This document shows positions 23,532-35,000 of a DNA stretch of 64,000 nt, piece after piece; positions within the stretch are counted from its first letter, which is position 1; each line of letters opens with the position of its first letter. This stretch comes from Medicago truncatula. Taxonomy: Eukaryota > Streptophyta > Magnoliopsida > Fabales > Fabaceae. Where the stretch lies: positions 32,999,332 to 33,063,331 of the forward strand of contig NC_053046.1 in assembly GCF_003473485.1 (NCBI RefSeq), given 5' to 3'. The translations under genes were made by a program, and so were the position numbers. The notes below the pieces were generated by a model, which made no database searches, was not told the DNA's origin, and saw only the letters and a list, made by a program, of their open reading frames with translations.

Positions 23532-23545
23532 TAGTAATTGTAGTT

Positions 23546-25790
23546 TTTTATTGAAAAGAAACTCACATTAAAAAAAATCAATTACCAATAATGATTTTTG
23601 GTTCATTTGATAGTTGGTTTTAAGGGTTTCTCATTTGATAGTTCATAAACTATGAAATTGCATCAATATAACCCAACACTATCATTTTTTTCCGAGACCC
23701 AAAATTATCACTAAAAAACCAATAATTCAGTCTTTTAATGTTCAAAAACTTTATTTTTCATCCCCATACTAATATTTATCATGTAGCTTTCATATTCATC
23801 CTCGCAGTAAAAGATGTCACGATTCATTCTCATTTGACATGCTTAGAACTTCTTTATTGGACTGACATTTGTTTGTTATTCTTTAAACATCATTTTTGAA
23901 AGTTGAGAGACTAAATAGTTGTTTATTTCTGATAGTTTATGGATTATATTAATGTACTTTCATAGTTTATGGACTATTACATCAAAACAATTCTTCAAAA
24001 AAGACATCTAAAAAGTTTAATTAAGGCTAAAGTATGTAAAAGTTGTCTGCAAATATTACGAATTTGGTTTTAGTCTCTGTAAAAAAGTTGAAATATGTTG
24101 TTGCAAAAAAAAATTGTTTTAATAAAGCCCTGGAGTCAGTTTCTTGATGATATGGCGTATAATGATTGTGCATAATTGTTACACGTGGCATTTAATTGAA
24201 ATAAAAAAATAATTAATAAATCATAAATTGGGTTTGTTTTTTTAGTCATAATTTTTTCTTTTTAAAGAGGGACACAATAATTAGACGAGGAATAGTTTAA
24301 AGACCATATCATAGTTTATAAAAGTTAACTAAATCCATGAACACCTGATCTTTAGTAACGAGGCTCGTTTAATATTGCTCATGTCTCCAACCAATAAAGG
24401 AATTGCAGTTTCTTTGTATTATAAGTGAAATTTAAGGATTAGAGTGTACAATTTGTCTAGGCACAAATATTAAAGCATCCTACTGATTCATCATAGTCTC
24501 ATATCGGAACCAGTATTAAGTCTAGGCCATAACTAATATAGAAACATTTATTTATCCAACAAAGAAGATAGAGGGGATTCCAAGAAACCTAATCACCGTC
24601 AAACATCTGAATTAACCAAAATTTAATCTCATATTGTGCAATCAATCAAACTTGTAAAACCATAACTTAGAATTTTTAAGATATAAACTTGGTAAAAAAA
24701 AAAATTAAGTGTCCTATGCGCTTTTTGAATTTGACAGTAAGGATACGGTTAAAATAGCAAAGTCTTGTTATAATTGTTCAAGTCTTCGGCTCCTTATATA
24801 GGCAAAGATTTGAGAGACGTTGGAGAGGTGTCAGCGCATTAAGAGTCGTTGAGAAGCTTTTAATCATAGAGGTTGGAATGTTGCATGATATGGTTAATGT
24901 CGTTGGTAGAGACATTTGAAATCCATTGCTGCAAGTAGAATTATCCGCTTCATTCCTTTTATCTTTGAATTTGACTAAACATGTGATCTAGAATAAGAGA
25001 AAATTAATGTACTAATGAAAGTGACCATTCTCAGAAGAAGACAAAGCTGACTAAGCTTCTGGGTTCCTTAGAGTCTGGATAAATTTGTTTTGTTTTTGGA
25101 TTGACTTGTTGTACTTCTTATACTCGCTATTTGCATGTGTACATACTCTCTTTTGGAGTTTTCTCCTGTTTTACATTTATGTGTGTGTATAATTGTCATT
25201 AAAAGAAAGACGTTCAATGAGGCCATAGTTTGACATGAAAAAAATAAATATATGACAGAAATCAACTCATACCGGAGCCTTCTATATTTTTTATCAAGAC
25301 ATACTCAGGTCTTACAAACCAAAGTTTCACCCCCTTATACGTGCGTTCTACTTCTGCCGGTTGAACACAACCAATTAGCAACAAAAAATATGGATAAACC
25401 CTAAACCCCACATTAAATAGATATATAAAATCTAAAGTGACTTTATAAATAGTGATATTTCACACCTTACTAGTTTATTTTGTAAAGATGTGGAAAATTG
25501 GATCCAACAATTTTTTTGATGAAAACCTAAAAAATACAATAGAAAATCGAAAGAAAAAATTAACAAAATTTCAATGTGAGAAAGAATAAAGTGGGATAAT
25601 TATTTCCCATAACATATTACTATTTTTCATTGATGTTATTGACAAGAGAAGAGTAAATTTGAAATTATATTGATAAGAGAATGAATTAAGAAAAAAGTAG
25701 AGAAAGCTAAAATGAAAATTATATTGATAACAATAGAACGAATTTATAGTATATGCAATTTATATAGCAATAAGAAGAATTTCACATTTT
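23546..25790. other. Intergenic region, no gene seen
   Basis: About 2.2 kb of AT-rich DNA. Bases 24020-24080 (GGTTTTAGTCTCTGTAAAA) resemble one arm of a repeat also seen in TIC110 intron 2 near 32710-32830. Nothing else is recognisable. Confidence 0.4.
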
Positions 25791-25795
25791 GAACT

Positions 25796-27119
25796 TGTTA
25801 TTAATTGTTGTTTTTCGGGTTCAAAAGCGTACCTTTTTAATAAAGTCGAAATCACCACCGAAGATATTACCATGTTGAGTCTTCTTGAAGTCCTACCGGG
25901 TTGAGTCACGACCAGGTCGCTTTCTTTAAGACAAATCAGGGCACTACCCGAAATTGTGCAAGGTAGACTAACAACCGTGTGCCTCCAGGATAAAACAGCC
26001 CAGTTCACCTGTTCGATTAAATACTGCACCGTATATGATCGTTCGAGAAATAACACCCTCTAATATGGTACCAAGACTACTCTTTAATACTTAAACCAAT
26101 ATGGTATTGTTACCATTCTATTATGGTGTTGAGACCACTCAAATATGGTATTACCACCATTCTAATTTTAACTTCTCCAACTATGGTACTATGACCACTC
26201 ATATATGATATTGCTACCATTCTAACATCCAACTTCTCCAAGAATTGAAGAAGAATATATATTTAAGATCACCTTTATTATACCGAAAAAGGGACCATGA
26301 TCTTAAAATATTATTTATTCTAAAGAGACATAAATAATTGAAGGGGCTATGCTCTTAAGACCATTCTTATTTCTGAAAGGATAATAAACCAGCGATGGAC
26401 TATGGTCTTAAGAACACTCTTAATTCCGAAGGGACAGAAAGGAGTAGAAAAAGGAGAACGACTTGTCAACACAAGTCGAAGGAGGGAGAAGAGAGGAAAA
26501 GCACAGGAAGCATCAACTGTGAATTTCGGTGTATGTAAAGCACTGTGTGAGCTCTCTATTTATAGAGAAAGTTCACAACTAATAAGTGAGAAACTTTGGG
26601 AGCAAGTAATTCTCATATTAGATCTAGTACAAAAATATCTCAAATTGAGTCTCAAATTATATTATTCAATACATGAATATATTATTGACTACAGAAATAT
26701 ATTATTGACTATCAAAATATATTTCAGATCATGCATTAAAATATATTAGATTGCTTACCAAAATATTTCAGATTGTATTGTATTCCAAAATATTGTAGAT
26801 TGCGTTCCAAAATATTTTTAGCAAAACTTGGGGACTAGGAAAACACTTTCTAATAATGATTAAATTAATTATTTAATTTATCATTTTCATATAATAAAAT
26901 ATATATCAATATATATTTTTTCTCTAGTGCTTACTTCGTTCACATAATTATAGTTATGTACCCCCATTAATTAGAGGTACACCCCCACTATATAAACACT
27001 ACTAATGTGTGATCCATCGATGTGGGACTTCCATTTTTTTCAATTCACACTACACTAGTTCTATCCATTGTGGGAATTTGTGTTTAGTCAATTACTCAAT
27101 TTCCACATATGTTCCAACA
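25796..27119 (+). mobile_element. Solo LTR 1 (LTR retrotransposon fossil)
   Basis: The 1324-bp unit starts TGTTATTAATT and ends ATGTTCCAACA, with the 5-bp target duplication GAACT at 25791-25795 and 27120-27124. No internal retrotransposon DNA adjoins it, so it is a solo LTR left by recombination. A TATA-like TATATAAAC near 26991 with about 130 bp to the end suggests U3-R-U5 order on the plus strand. Target copies are identical, so it is not very old. Family (copia or gypsy) is unresolved. Confidence 0.85.
26053..26236. repeat. Degenerate short repeats inside solo LTR 1
   Basis: Motifs of the type ATATGGTA and TACCATTCTA with GACCACT alternate about five times. They lie within the presumed U3 region. 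Confidence 0.6.
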
Positions 27120-27124
27120 GAACT

Positions 27125-28048
27125 GGATACATCAATTATTATATTTTTATTCAAAAAAAAAATCAATTATTATTTTTTGTGTGACAAGCATTTTTTTAAT
27201 TTGGTGTGATGAATACATTAACTTTGTTTGATTCTTTTTTCCCTAATGCTTGAAATCGGATCATATTTACATCTTATCTTATTTTTTGCTTAAGTGATAT
27301 TGGATTGGACAAGGAGACAACATTTACATCTAATACTACACTCCTTTGCCATCAACTTCACAAACTACTAGTAAATAAATGAAATAACTATATATATTTT
27401 AATGTTGGGAATCTTGCAAATCTTAAATATGTATCTTAATTTAGAGACCAAGATGATATTTTCATGTGATCACAACTGCAAAAATTATCGATCGATGCAG
27501 CAATTTTGTTATTTTATATATACATATATCTAGTCCAGTACAGAACTAGAAGTGCAAACGAGTTTTGCATGCTTGTTATTCATGAAACAAAATGATTCCA
27601 AGCATCAAAATCAGTCAATAAAAGCCAGCGCATTAATAGAAGCATGCATGCATGATAACACAATATAAAAAATTTTAGTCTTTGGTGCTTTATCTTTTTT
27701 GTTTGCAATTTTGTCTTTTTGATTCATTTGCATATGAATTTCAAGATTCAATTCTAATATTCATTTGAAAACATAAATGAAAGACCATATAGTTGAACAT
27801 TGAAAGGCCATAAAAAGGTAAAATCATGGATTTGAAGTTTGAAACTTCATATGCAAATAAACTAAAAGGACAAAAATGCAATGAAAAAGGATGAATGGCC
27901 AAACTATTACGGAAAATTAAGTTAAATGACTAAAAGAGTAATTTTGCCTATAATATATGTAATATCTTTCAAAATGTGATTCACAATAATAAGATTAATA
28001 ATTTTGGCACACTAGTATAAATTGTTGCTTAAATATAATATTCTAGTA
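27125..28048. other. Upstream region of OMT3
   Basis: No gene. Bases 27460-27660 match parts of the region upstream of OMT1 (near 480-545 and 1120-1170), including ATCACAACTGCAAAA and CAAGCATCA. A foldback repeat is listed separately. Confidence 0.5.
27703..27885. mobile_element. Foldback MITE upstream of OMT3
   Basis: Arms of about 38 bp: TTTGTCTTTTTGATTCATTT and GCATATGAATTTCAA at the left pair with TTGAAGTTTGAAACTTCATA and AAAAGGACAAAA at the right, with small interruptions. The full element may extend some 20 bp each side. Confidence 0.55.
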
Positions 28049-28122
28049 GCACCAGCACCAACCGCAGCACCACCACCAATAGCAACAATAACAACACCAC
28101 CACAACAACAACAAAAGCAACA
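28049..28122. repeat. (CAA/CAC)n microsatellite
   Basis: A run of CAN triplets, mainly CAA and CAC, about 70 bp long, imperfect. Confidence 0.85.
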
Positions 28123-28127
28123 ATATA

Positions 28128-28380
28128 CTTTCTCCATCTCAAAATAAGTGACTTTGTTGACTGTTACACACATGTTAATGTACGACTTTGATTTTTAATA
28201 TTTTTAATTATGTATTAGCAAAAAAAATATAAAATTTTAATATTTTGAAAATATTCGTTGAAACGAATCCAGCAATATGCTACAATTTGTCTTAATATAT
28301 TAATAAAAAAAAAATGGTAAAATATATTATATAAATAGTGCACATTGTCTAACAATGTCATTATTTTGAGACGGATGAAG
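28128..28380. mobile_element. Stowaway-type MITE in the OMT3 promoter
   Basis: Terminal inverted repeats CTTTCTCCATCTCAAAATAA and, complemented from the right, CTTCATCCGTCTCAAAATAA, flanked by TA on both sides (28126-28127, 28381-28382), as expected for Tc1/mariner MITEs. It ends about 45 bp before the OMT3 TATA box and about 115 bp before the ATG. OMT1 has no such insert at this place. Confidence 0.8.
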
Positions 28381-28425
28381 TAATATGTGTGGAAATTGCA
28401 TTATTGGGTACTAACACATACCACC

Positions 28426-28435
28426 TATATATAAA
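28426..28435 (+). promoter_or_regulatory. Putative TATA box of OMT3
   Basis: TATATATAAA lies 62 bases before the leading part of the 5' leader ends in the ATG at 28497; the leader (TAATAGAATTCAGGTAGCAA) matches that of OMT1. Confidence 0.55.
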
Positions 28436-28496
28436 GACCCAAATAAGGTGAAGTTCATATACTTTAAATCTTGCTAATAGAATTCAGGTAGCAAGT

Positions 28497-30099
28497 ATGG
28501 AATCCCAAAATAATGAAGAGAATGTTGCTTCCAATTTGCTCAAGGCTCAAAGTCACGTATGGAATCACATTTTCAACTTCATAAATTCAATGTCGCTTAA
28601 ATGTGTAGTTGACTTAGGCATACCAGATATTATACACAACCATGGGAAACCCATGCCTATCTCAAAACTCATTTCTTCACTACCAATCCACCCTTCAAAA
28701 AAGCCTTGCATCCATCGCTTGATGCGAATCATGACTCACTCTGGCTTCTTCTCTCAACAAAATATTGCGGCGAATGAGCCAGAAATTGAGTATATGTTAA
28801 CTGATGCATCTAGATTATTACTTAAGGATAATCCAATGAGTGTGACACCATTCGTGTACGCGATGCTCGATCCAGTTATGATGAATCCTTGGCATCAATT
28901 CTCTATGTGGTTAAAAAATGATGATACTACATCATTTGAAACGACACACGGGATGTTGTTATGGGAATATGCTGCGTGTGACTCCAAATTTAACAACTTA
29001 TTTAATGAGTCAATGGCAAATGATGCTCAATTAGTTTCCAATTTGTTGGTTGAGAAGTGCAAGGGAGTGTTCAATGAATTTGAGTCATTGGTTGATGTTG
29101 GAGGAGGAACAGGGACTATGGCAAAGACTTTTGCCAAATCATTCCCACAAATGGAGTGCATTGTGTTTGATCTACCACATGTTGTTGATGGTTTGCAAGG
29201 AAGTGAGAATCTAAGCTATGTTGGTGGAGACATGTTTAAAGAAATTCCGCCAACCGATGCAATTCTGTTGAAGGTAAAGTATTAAGATAAGTACTCCATA
29301 GAAAATACTCTAATGTTAAGAATATGTTTGTGTTTAAGCCATGTTATCACCAGATAGTAAGGTTTAATGGAAATCCAAAAAAAAATAAAAATGATTTGAA
29401 ATCCATAGAAGAAAACGATCAACTAATTATTTTTTAGGGGTTAGATCAATTCATTTTTTTTGAGAGTTAGATCAATTCATATTAAATGTTTTTTTTTTGT
29501 AATGTGGAGGTGTATCAAATTCACACAGTTAATTTTATAGGTAAATGTGGTTAATTTCTAATAGAAAGAGAAAATGTTAATAACAAAGATCAAATCCTAG
29601 ATCTCCAACATTTTTTAGACGCTTATAATTGGTTTTGTATACATAGTTTACGGATAATATATTTTTGCCACATTTTGATACTGGCCCTTCATGTTCTCCT
29701 TATTTTATCTTCATTTAACTTTAGTTTATTCTCTTTTGCTTATCTTTCTTTCATAACTCAAACAAAGTCTTAATGAAATTGTAGTGGATATTGCATGACT
29801 GGAATGACGAAGAATGTGTGAAGATATTAAAGAATTGTAAGGATGCAATATCAAAGAAAGGTAAAGAAGGAAAGGTAGTTATCATAGACATGGTGTTAGA
29901 TTGTGAGAAGGGAGACAATAATGAATCGGTTGAAACAAAACTCTTCTTTGATATGTTGATGATGGTAACACTCACCGGAAAAGAGAGAACCAAGAAAGAA
30001 TGGGTTAAATTGATTTCTTCGGCCGGTTTTTGTGACTACAAGATAACTCCAATTTTAGGGTTAAGAGCTGTGATTGAGATATATACCCCTAAAATATAA
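28497..30099 (+). CDS. OMT3, isoflavonoid-type O-methyltransferase
   Basis: Exons 28497-29273 and 29785-30099 give 363 aa. [20 protein letters not shown] and the LLK/WILHDWND junction (catalytic His263) are intact. It differs from OMT1 by one extra N-terminal residue and a C-terminus extended to IEIYTPKI, where OMT1 ends IEIYP. The 511-bp intron ends with the same words as the OMT1 intron (CATAACTCAAACAAAGTCTT), showing that the two duplicated as whole genes. Reaction and substrate class are as for OMT1 and inferred. The upstream region carries its own Stowaway MITE, so expression may differ from OMT1. Confidence 0.9.
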
Positions 30100-30973
30100 A
30101 ACTTAGCAAAATGTTACATTTATCTCCTCTTTTCTCCCTTCTTCATCCAATAAAAGAGAAGTGATTTTGGCAAATTATTTTGTCCTTAAATCACCTCCTC
30201 TTCATCGCTTTTCTCCCATTTTATCTAAATATTCATTGATTTAGTTTTTCTTTCGTGTTTTTTAGTGATTTCGTCATCATTGTGTGATATTGTTTTGTTA
30301 TTCGCTTGAGTGCAACAATGTTTAGTTTTTCATATTGTGGTGTTCGTTTGGTTCATATTATTAGATCAATTTTGATCCACTATAGACCCATTCACAAATA
30401 CATCCTTTTCAGTTTTAGCTATGTTGAATTTGTAATCTTGTTTTTGTTTTATTTTACCAATTGGAATTAATATTTATCTTTTTTATGAAGTAAATAAATT
30501 CCTTGTTGGACTCTATAATTTATTATTTGGGTGTTTTCGGTAAATTAAATTTAGAAGAAAACACATTGAGTTGTTATTTGAAATTCACGTTAAATATTGA
30601 CATTATCTCTGTCTCTAAATGTACCGCTTTGGGCCTGGGAGGTCAAATTCAATTATTCATTAAGAGAGCCCAATGGCAAGACTTAGTATAAACAAGACAA
30701 AAAGACCCAATTAACGAATCAAGCTAAGGTCCATCGAGGTATCCACCTTTGGTATGACACGTGAAGATATAAATGAGTCAACTTCCTTAACCACCTCATC
30801 AGAAGTATAACATCAGAGCGATATGCAGGACAAGATAGAGACCTAAGCAACCACCTTGTTCCACCTCATATGTTAATGTATTGCCACCGCTTAAAGCATA
30901 ACAAACATTTCGATAGCTACCAGATCGGTCCTATATAATGGGGACCTCATCAAACCGGATAGATGCACTCATC
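30100..30973. other. OMT3 3' flank and spacer
   Basis: No gene. Bases about 30680-30973, continuing beyond the hAT insert at 31337-31560, have denser, less AT-rich sequence and may be an older repeat split by the hAT element; its class is unknown. Confidence 0.35.
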
Positions 30974-30981
30974 TACTTCGG

Positions 30982-31328
30982 CAGTGGCGGATCTTGAGTT
31001 TTTTTTTCGGGCGTACCAAATATTGAAAGAATGTATATTAAACAGTTTCAAAAAATGTGCAAGTGTGGTGGTGATATTGCTTGATTGATACATGGGGGAT
31101 GCCGGTTCAAAACCCACCAGGGCTTATTTTTTTAATAAAAAAAGAAATATTCGCTAAGAACATAATTAAGGAGGGTGCCAAGGGATCTAACACACCTTTA
31201 ATACATTGAGGGACTGCATAACCACTTCAACGACAACACATTTGTTGAAATACCAATCATAATATGAAATTTATATAAAAACTGGGGGTGCAGTGGCACC
31301 TGGGGGTCTCCAAAGAGATTCGCCCCTG
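30982..31328. mobile_element. Non-autonomous hAT element
   Basis: The 8-bp target duplication TACTTCGG is exact at 30974-30981 and 31329-31336. The ends CAGTGGCGGATCTTGAG and, complemented from the right, CAGGGGCGAATCTC are hAT-like short inverted repeats. At 347 bp it has no transposase. Confidence 0.88.
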
Positions 31329-31336
31329 TACTTCGG

Positions 31337-32046
31337 GTTCCATTACATTCATATAATCATGAGTCATTTACATGAAACTAACTTAAACTAGATAGGCTTC
31401 CCCACCTATCAGTTTTGCTACTCCGTTATTCAGATTAGCCTCGTAACAAATTAATCTAAAGTTAAGGAGAGGAGATTATTGCAACTAACAAAGAACATAT
31501 CATCATATCAAACATTATAAATAGGGGCCCTAACCCTAGATATGATCACTTGACAACAATTACAAAATTTAGTTATAAATTATGTTGTCAATGTAATTTT
31601 TTTATACATTTATTGCAATTTTATGCGATAAATTTTTCAATTATTTTTTAATGCACAACTTCTAAGATAATATTTCCACTTTAAAAAAAAAAAAAAAAAT
31701 TTCTACTTTAAACTTCTTACATGCACACTATAGTATTACCGTAATTGCAAGCATTGATTTACCAACTACCATCACTTATTTGCAGTTGAAGTCAACTGCC
31801 TCAACTGCACACAATCCTCACCGTCCAAATATTTTAAACACAAATAAACAATAAATAAAAAACCACTTAAAATTCTCAACCGTCAGATGAAAACTGCAGT
31901 TCAATCGTGTTAAGTTAAGTATCAAACAATGTCATGTTATCTCCATCATCATCATCTCTTCTCTCTATCCTCTTCATTTTCGTTAAACCCTATAAACACT
32001 AACTTCAACACTTTACTCTACTCTCTTCAAACGTCGTCGTTTCACT
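31337..32046. promoter_or_regulatory. Upstream region and probable promoter of TIC110
   Basis: No gene. Near the start codon, AAACCCTA at 31985-31992 matches the telo-box of plant housekeeping promoters and overlaps a TATA-like TATAAAC at 31991-31997, 50 bases before the ATG. The first 200 bases are repeat-like. Confidence 0.45.
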
Positions 32047-35000
32047 ATGAACCCTTCCACGCTTAACCCTTCTCACACACACCCCTCCATTTTACTACCC
32101 TCACCCCCTTTACGCTCTCAACGACGTCGTTTTCGTGTCTCACTCCCTCGCTGTTCTTCCGACGCCAATCCCCCTCCTTCTCCATCACCACCGTCGCGAC
32201 CGGCGAAGGAACTCGCCGGACTTGAAATCCTAGTCGATAAACTCCCTCTGCCGGCGAGACTTGCAACGTCGGCTGTCATCGTTGCCGGCGCGGTTGCGGC
32301 TGGGTATGGTATTGGTTCGAGATTCGGAGGAAGTAGAAATGCTGCGATTGGTGGTGCTGTGGCTGTTGGTGTTGCTGGGGGTGCTGCTGCTTATGCTTTG
32401 AATGCTACTGCACCGCAAGTTGCAGCGGTTAATTTGCGGAATTATGTTGCTGGGTTTGATGATGCTTCCAAGTTGAAGAAGGAAGATATTGAAGTTATTG
32501 CTAATAAGTTAGTTTCAATTGCATAATCAAATTTTGTTTTAATTTTTAAGATTATTACTTTTAAGTTAGAAAAAAGGTTAATTAATTGATATTATGATTT
32601 TTTTTTCCAGGTATGGTGTGAGTAAGCAAGATGAGGCATTTAAAGCTGAGATTTGTGATATATATTCCGAGTGAGTTACAAATTAGTTTATCTATTTAGG
32701 TTTTAAATATGATTTTAGTCTCTGCAATTACATTGTTTTTTGGTTTTAGTCCATGAAAGTTCCTTTGTTTAGATTAAGTCCTTGCAAATTCTAAAAACGA
32801 TTGATTTTAGTCCCCGACGTCATAAGTGGTGCAATAAGCCGACATGAGGATTTAATAGCAACCATTTTTGAATTTGTAGGGTTGGAATCCAAAGAAAAAA
32901 CTTAACCAGTACTAAATTTATATTTAGCATAGTTGATAAGGAGTTATAATGATTTGGCAGTTTAATTTCTAGGTTGAGTGATTGATTTGTATTTGAACTT
33001 GTCTAGGTTTGTATTTTCTGTGATTCCACCTGGTGGGGAGGAGCTTAAAGGCGATGAGGTTGATAGGATTGTCACCTTCAAAAATTCTTTAGGTCTTGAT
33101 GACCCAGATGCTGCTGGTGTACATATGGAGGTAATTTTTGTAGTTTTTGCATATAATGCAAATTTGAGGGTTTTTATTTTGAGGAGAGAAAGTAGTTTGT
33201 GTCTCAGTCTTACTGGTTTGTTCCTTGTTGACCATCACTCCCAGATTGGTAGGAAACTTTTCAGGCAACGGCTTGAAGTTGGGGATCGTGAGGCGGATGT
33301 TGAGCAGCGTCGGGTATGCTTATTGTATTTGTTGCCTACTTGCATTATCGAGCCAAATATGGCAATTACTTTTGGGCTTTATAAAAATGGTAAATACTTG
33401 GAACTTGACCATTGAGAGATTCTCCAGTGCAGGCATTCCAAAAGTTGATTTATGTGTCAAATATTGTATTTGGGGATGCATCATCTTTCCTTCTACCTTG
33501 GAAGCGTGTTTTCAAGGTCACTGAATCCCAGGTAATTTTTTCTTACTTCTCAATCGTTATGCTTGTCCTATGGAATGTGAATTGTATTTGTGATATGCAA
33601 GTTTAGGAGCATAGTAGAATAATTGTGTTTAGGTGTATTTTCCTGAAATGGAAGAATTGATTTTCTGCACGAGTTGCACTTTGCCATGTTTATTATTATT
33701 AACAGCGATATTCTGATCTGAGATGGATGTGGTCTTATTTCTTAATAATTTGAACATTATCATTTCATTCATTGTTAGTATTTTTTATTATTTTTCATTT
33801 GACTAGTTGACAATATTCCATTTACCAGGTTGAAGTAGCTATACGTGATAATGCTCAACGACTATATGCTTCCAAGCTGAAATCCGTTGGCAGAGGTAAT
33901 TGTTTGATCAGTAATACTTGGACTTTATTTAGTTTTAATGCAGTAAATGCAGTCAACATATCTCATGCTTAGTCTTCATGTCAGGTTGTAGTAATTTTAA
34001 ATTTTATTACCTGTTAATGCCTTAATTTTTGACATTATAATAATTTAAGTGAAAAAAAGCTTGTAATTTATACTCGTAATAAATTTTGAGTACAATTATC
34101 TCGTTACAAAAAATTTAAGAGTTTGGACCGTTTTCATCTGATGCTGAAGTTTGTTTTATAGTCATCTTGAACTACTGTTGTCTATGTATAATCAAATTCA
34201 TTTTTAAGCAATTTTTAGTTGTTAATAAGGCTTGCTTCCTTAAGTCTAACGAATAGTTTCTTTCCAGATTTTGATCTAGAAAAGCTTGTTACACTTAGAG
34301 AAACACAACGTTTATGTCGTCTTTCTGATGAGGTACATCTTCCTTTTTTTTCCTTTTCTTTTATAATTTTCTACTTCTTCTCTGGGGTAACCCCTTTCTG
34401 TTGTTGTCAAATAATTCTTGGGTGTAGAGTATAATAAATTTTATTAATTGAAAAGGAATTTTGACTTTGTAGCTTGCGGTGAACTTGTTTAGAGAGCATG
34501 TAAGGAAATTGGTTGAGGAAAATATTTCGGTGGCACTTGGAATACTTAAATCTCGCACAAGAGCAGTGTAAGCCTCAGTTTTTCTTCAAATATTCTTTAC
34601 TTTTAAGTGATCAGGTCATTGTGGATTTTCATTAGGGATTGAGCTTTGCCTAGCATGTTAAATAAATAAATATTGAATTCAGATATGATCTTTCTTGCCA
34701 TCTGTTTTCCCATTGTTAGTGTTCATCTTTGAAGCATGCTTGCAAGGCATATACTTATACATAGCACCCATGTGTGTATGTACATACAAATATATTGATT
34801 GTATTCTCAACCATCCATGTATGATCAAGATTATCTACTCGCACATACATGATATACATCCTAATCCAAATCTTACACGTATGGGGGCATTGGATGTTAG
34901 GGGTAGCATACCCATTGTAAATGAATGGTTTTGGAGACCTTTCTTTAACAATTTTTGTATAGCTTTGCTATATTTTAAGTTAACTTTGTTGAAATTTGTT

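Noticed and set aside
26402-26749. 115-aa plus-strand open frame
   Set aside because: It lies inside solo LTR 1 and has no recognisable domain.
28049-28122. CRISPR-like or regulatory array
   Set aside because: It is a simple CAN triplet microsatellite.
32063-32266. Minus-strand open frames over TIC110 exon 1
   Set aside because: They are antisense shadows of the GC-richer first exon.
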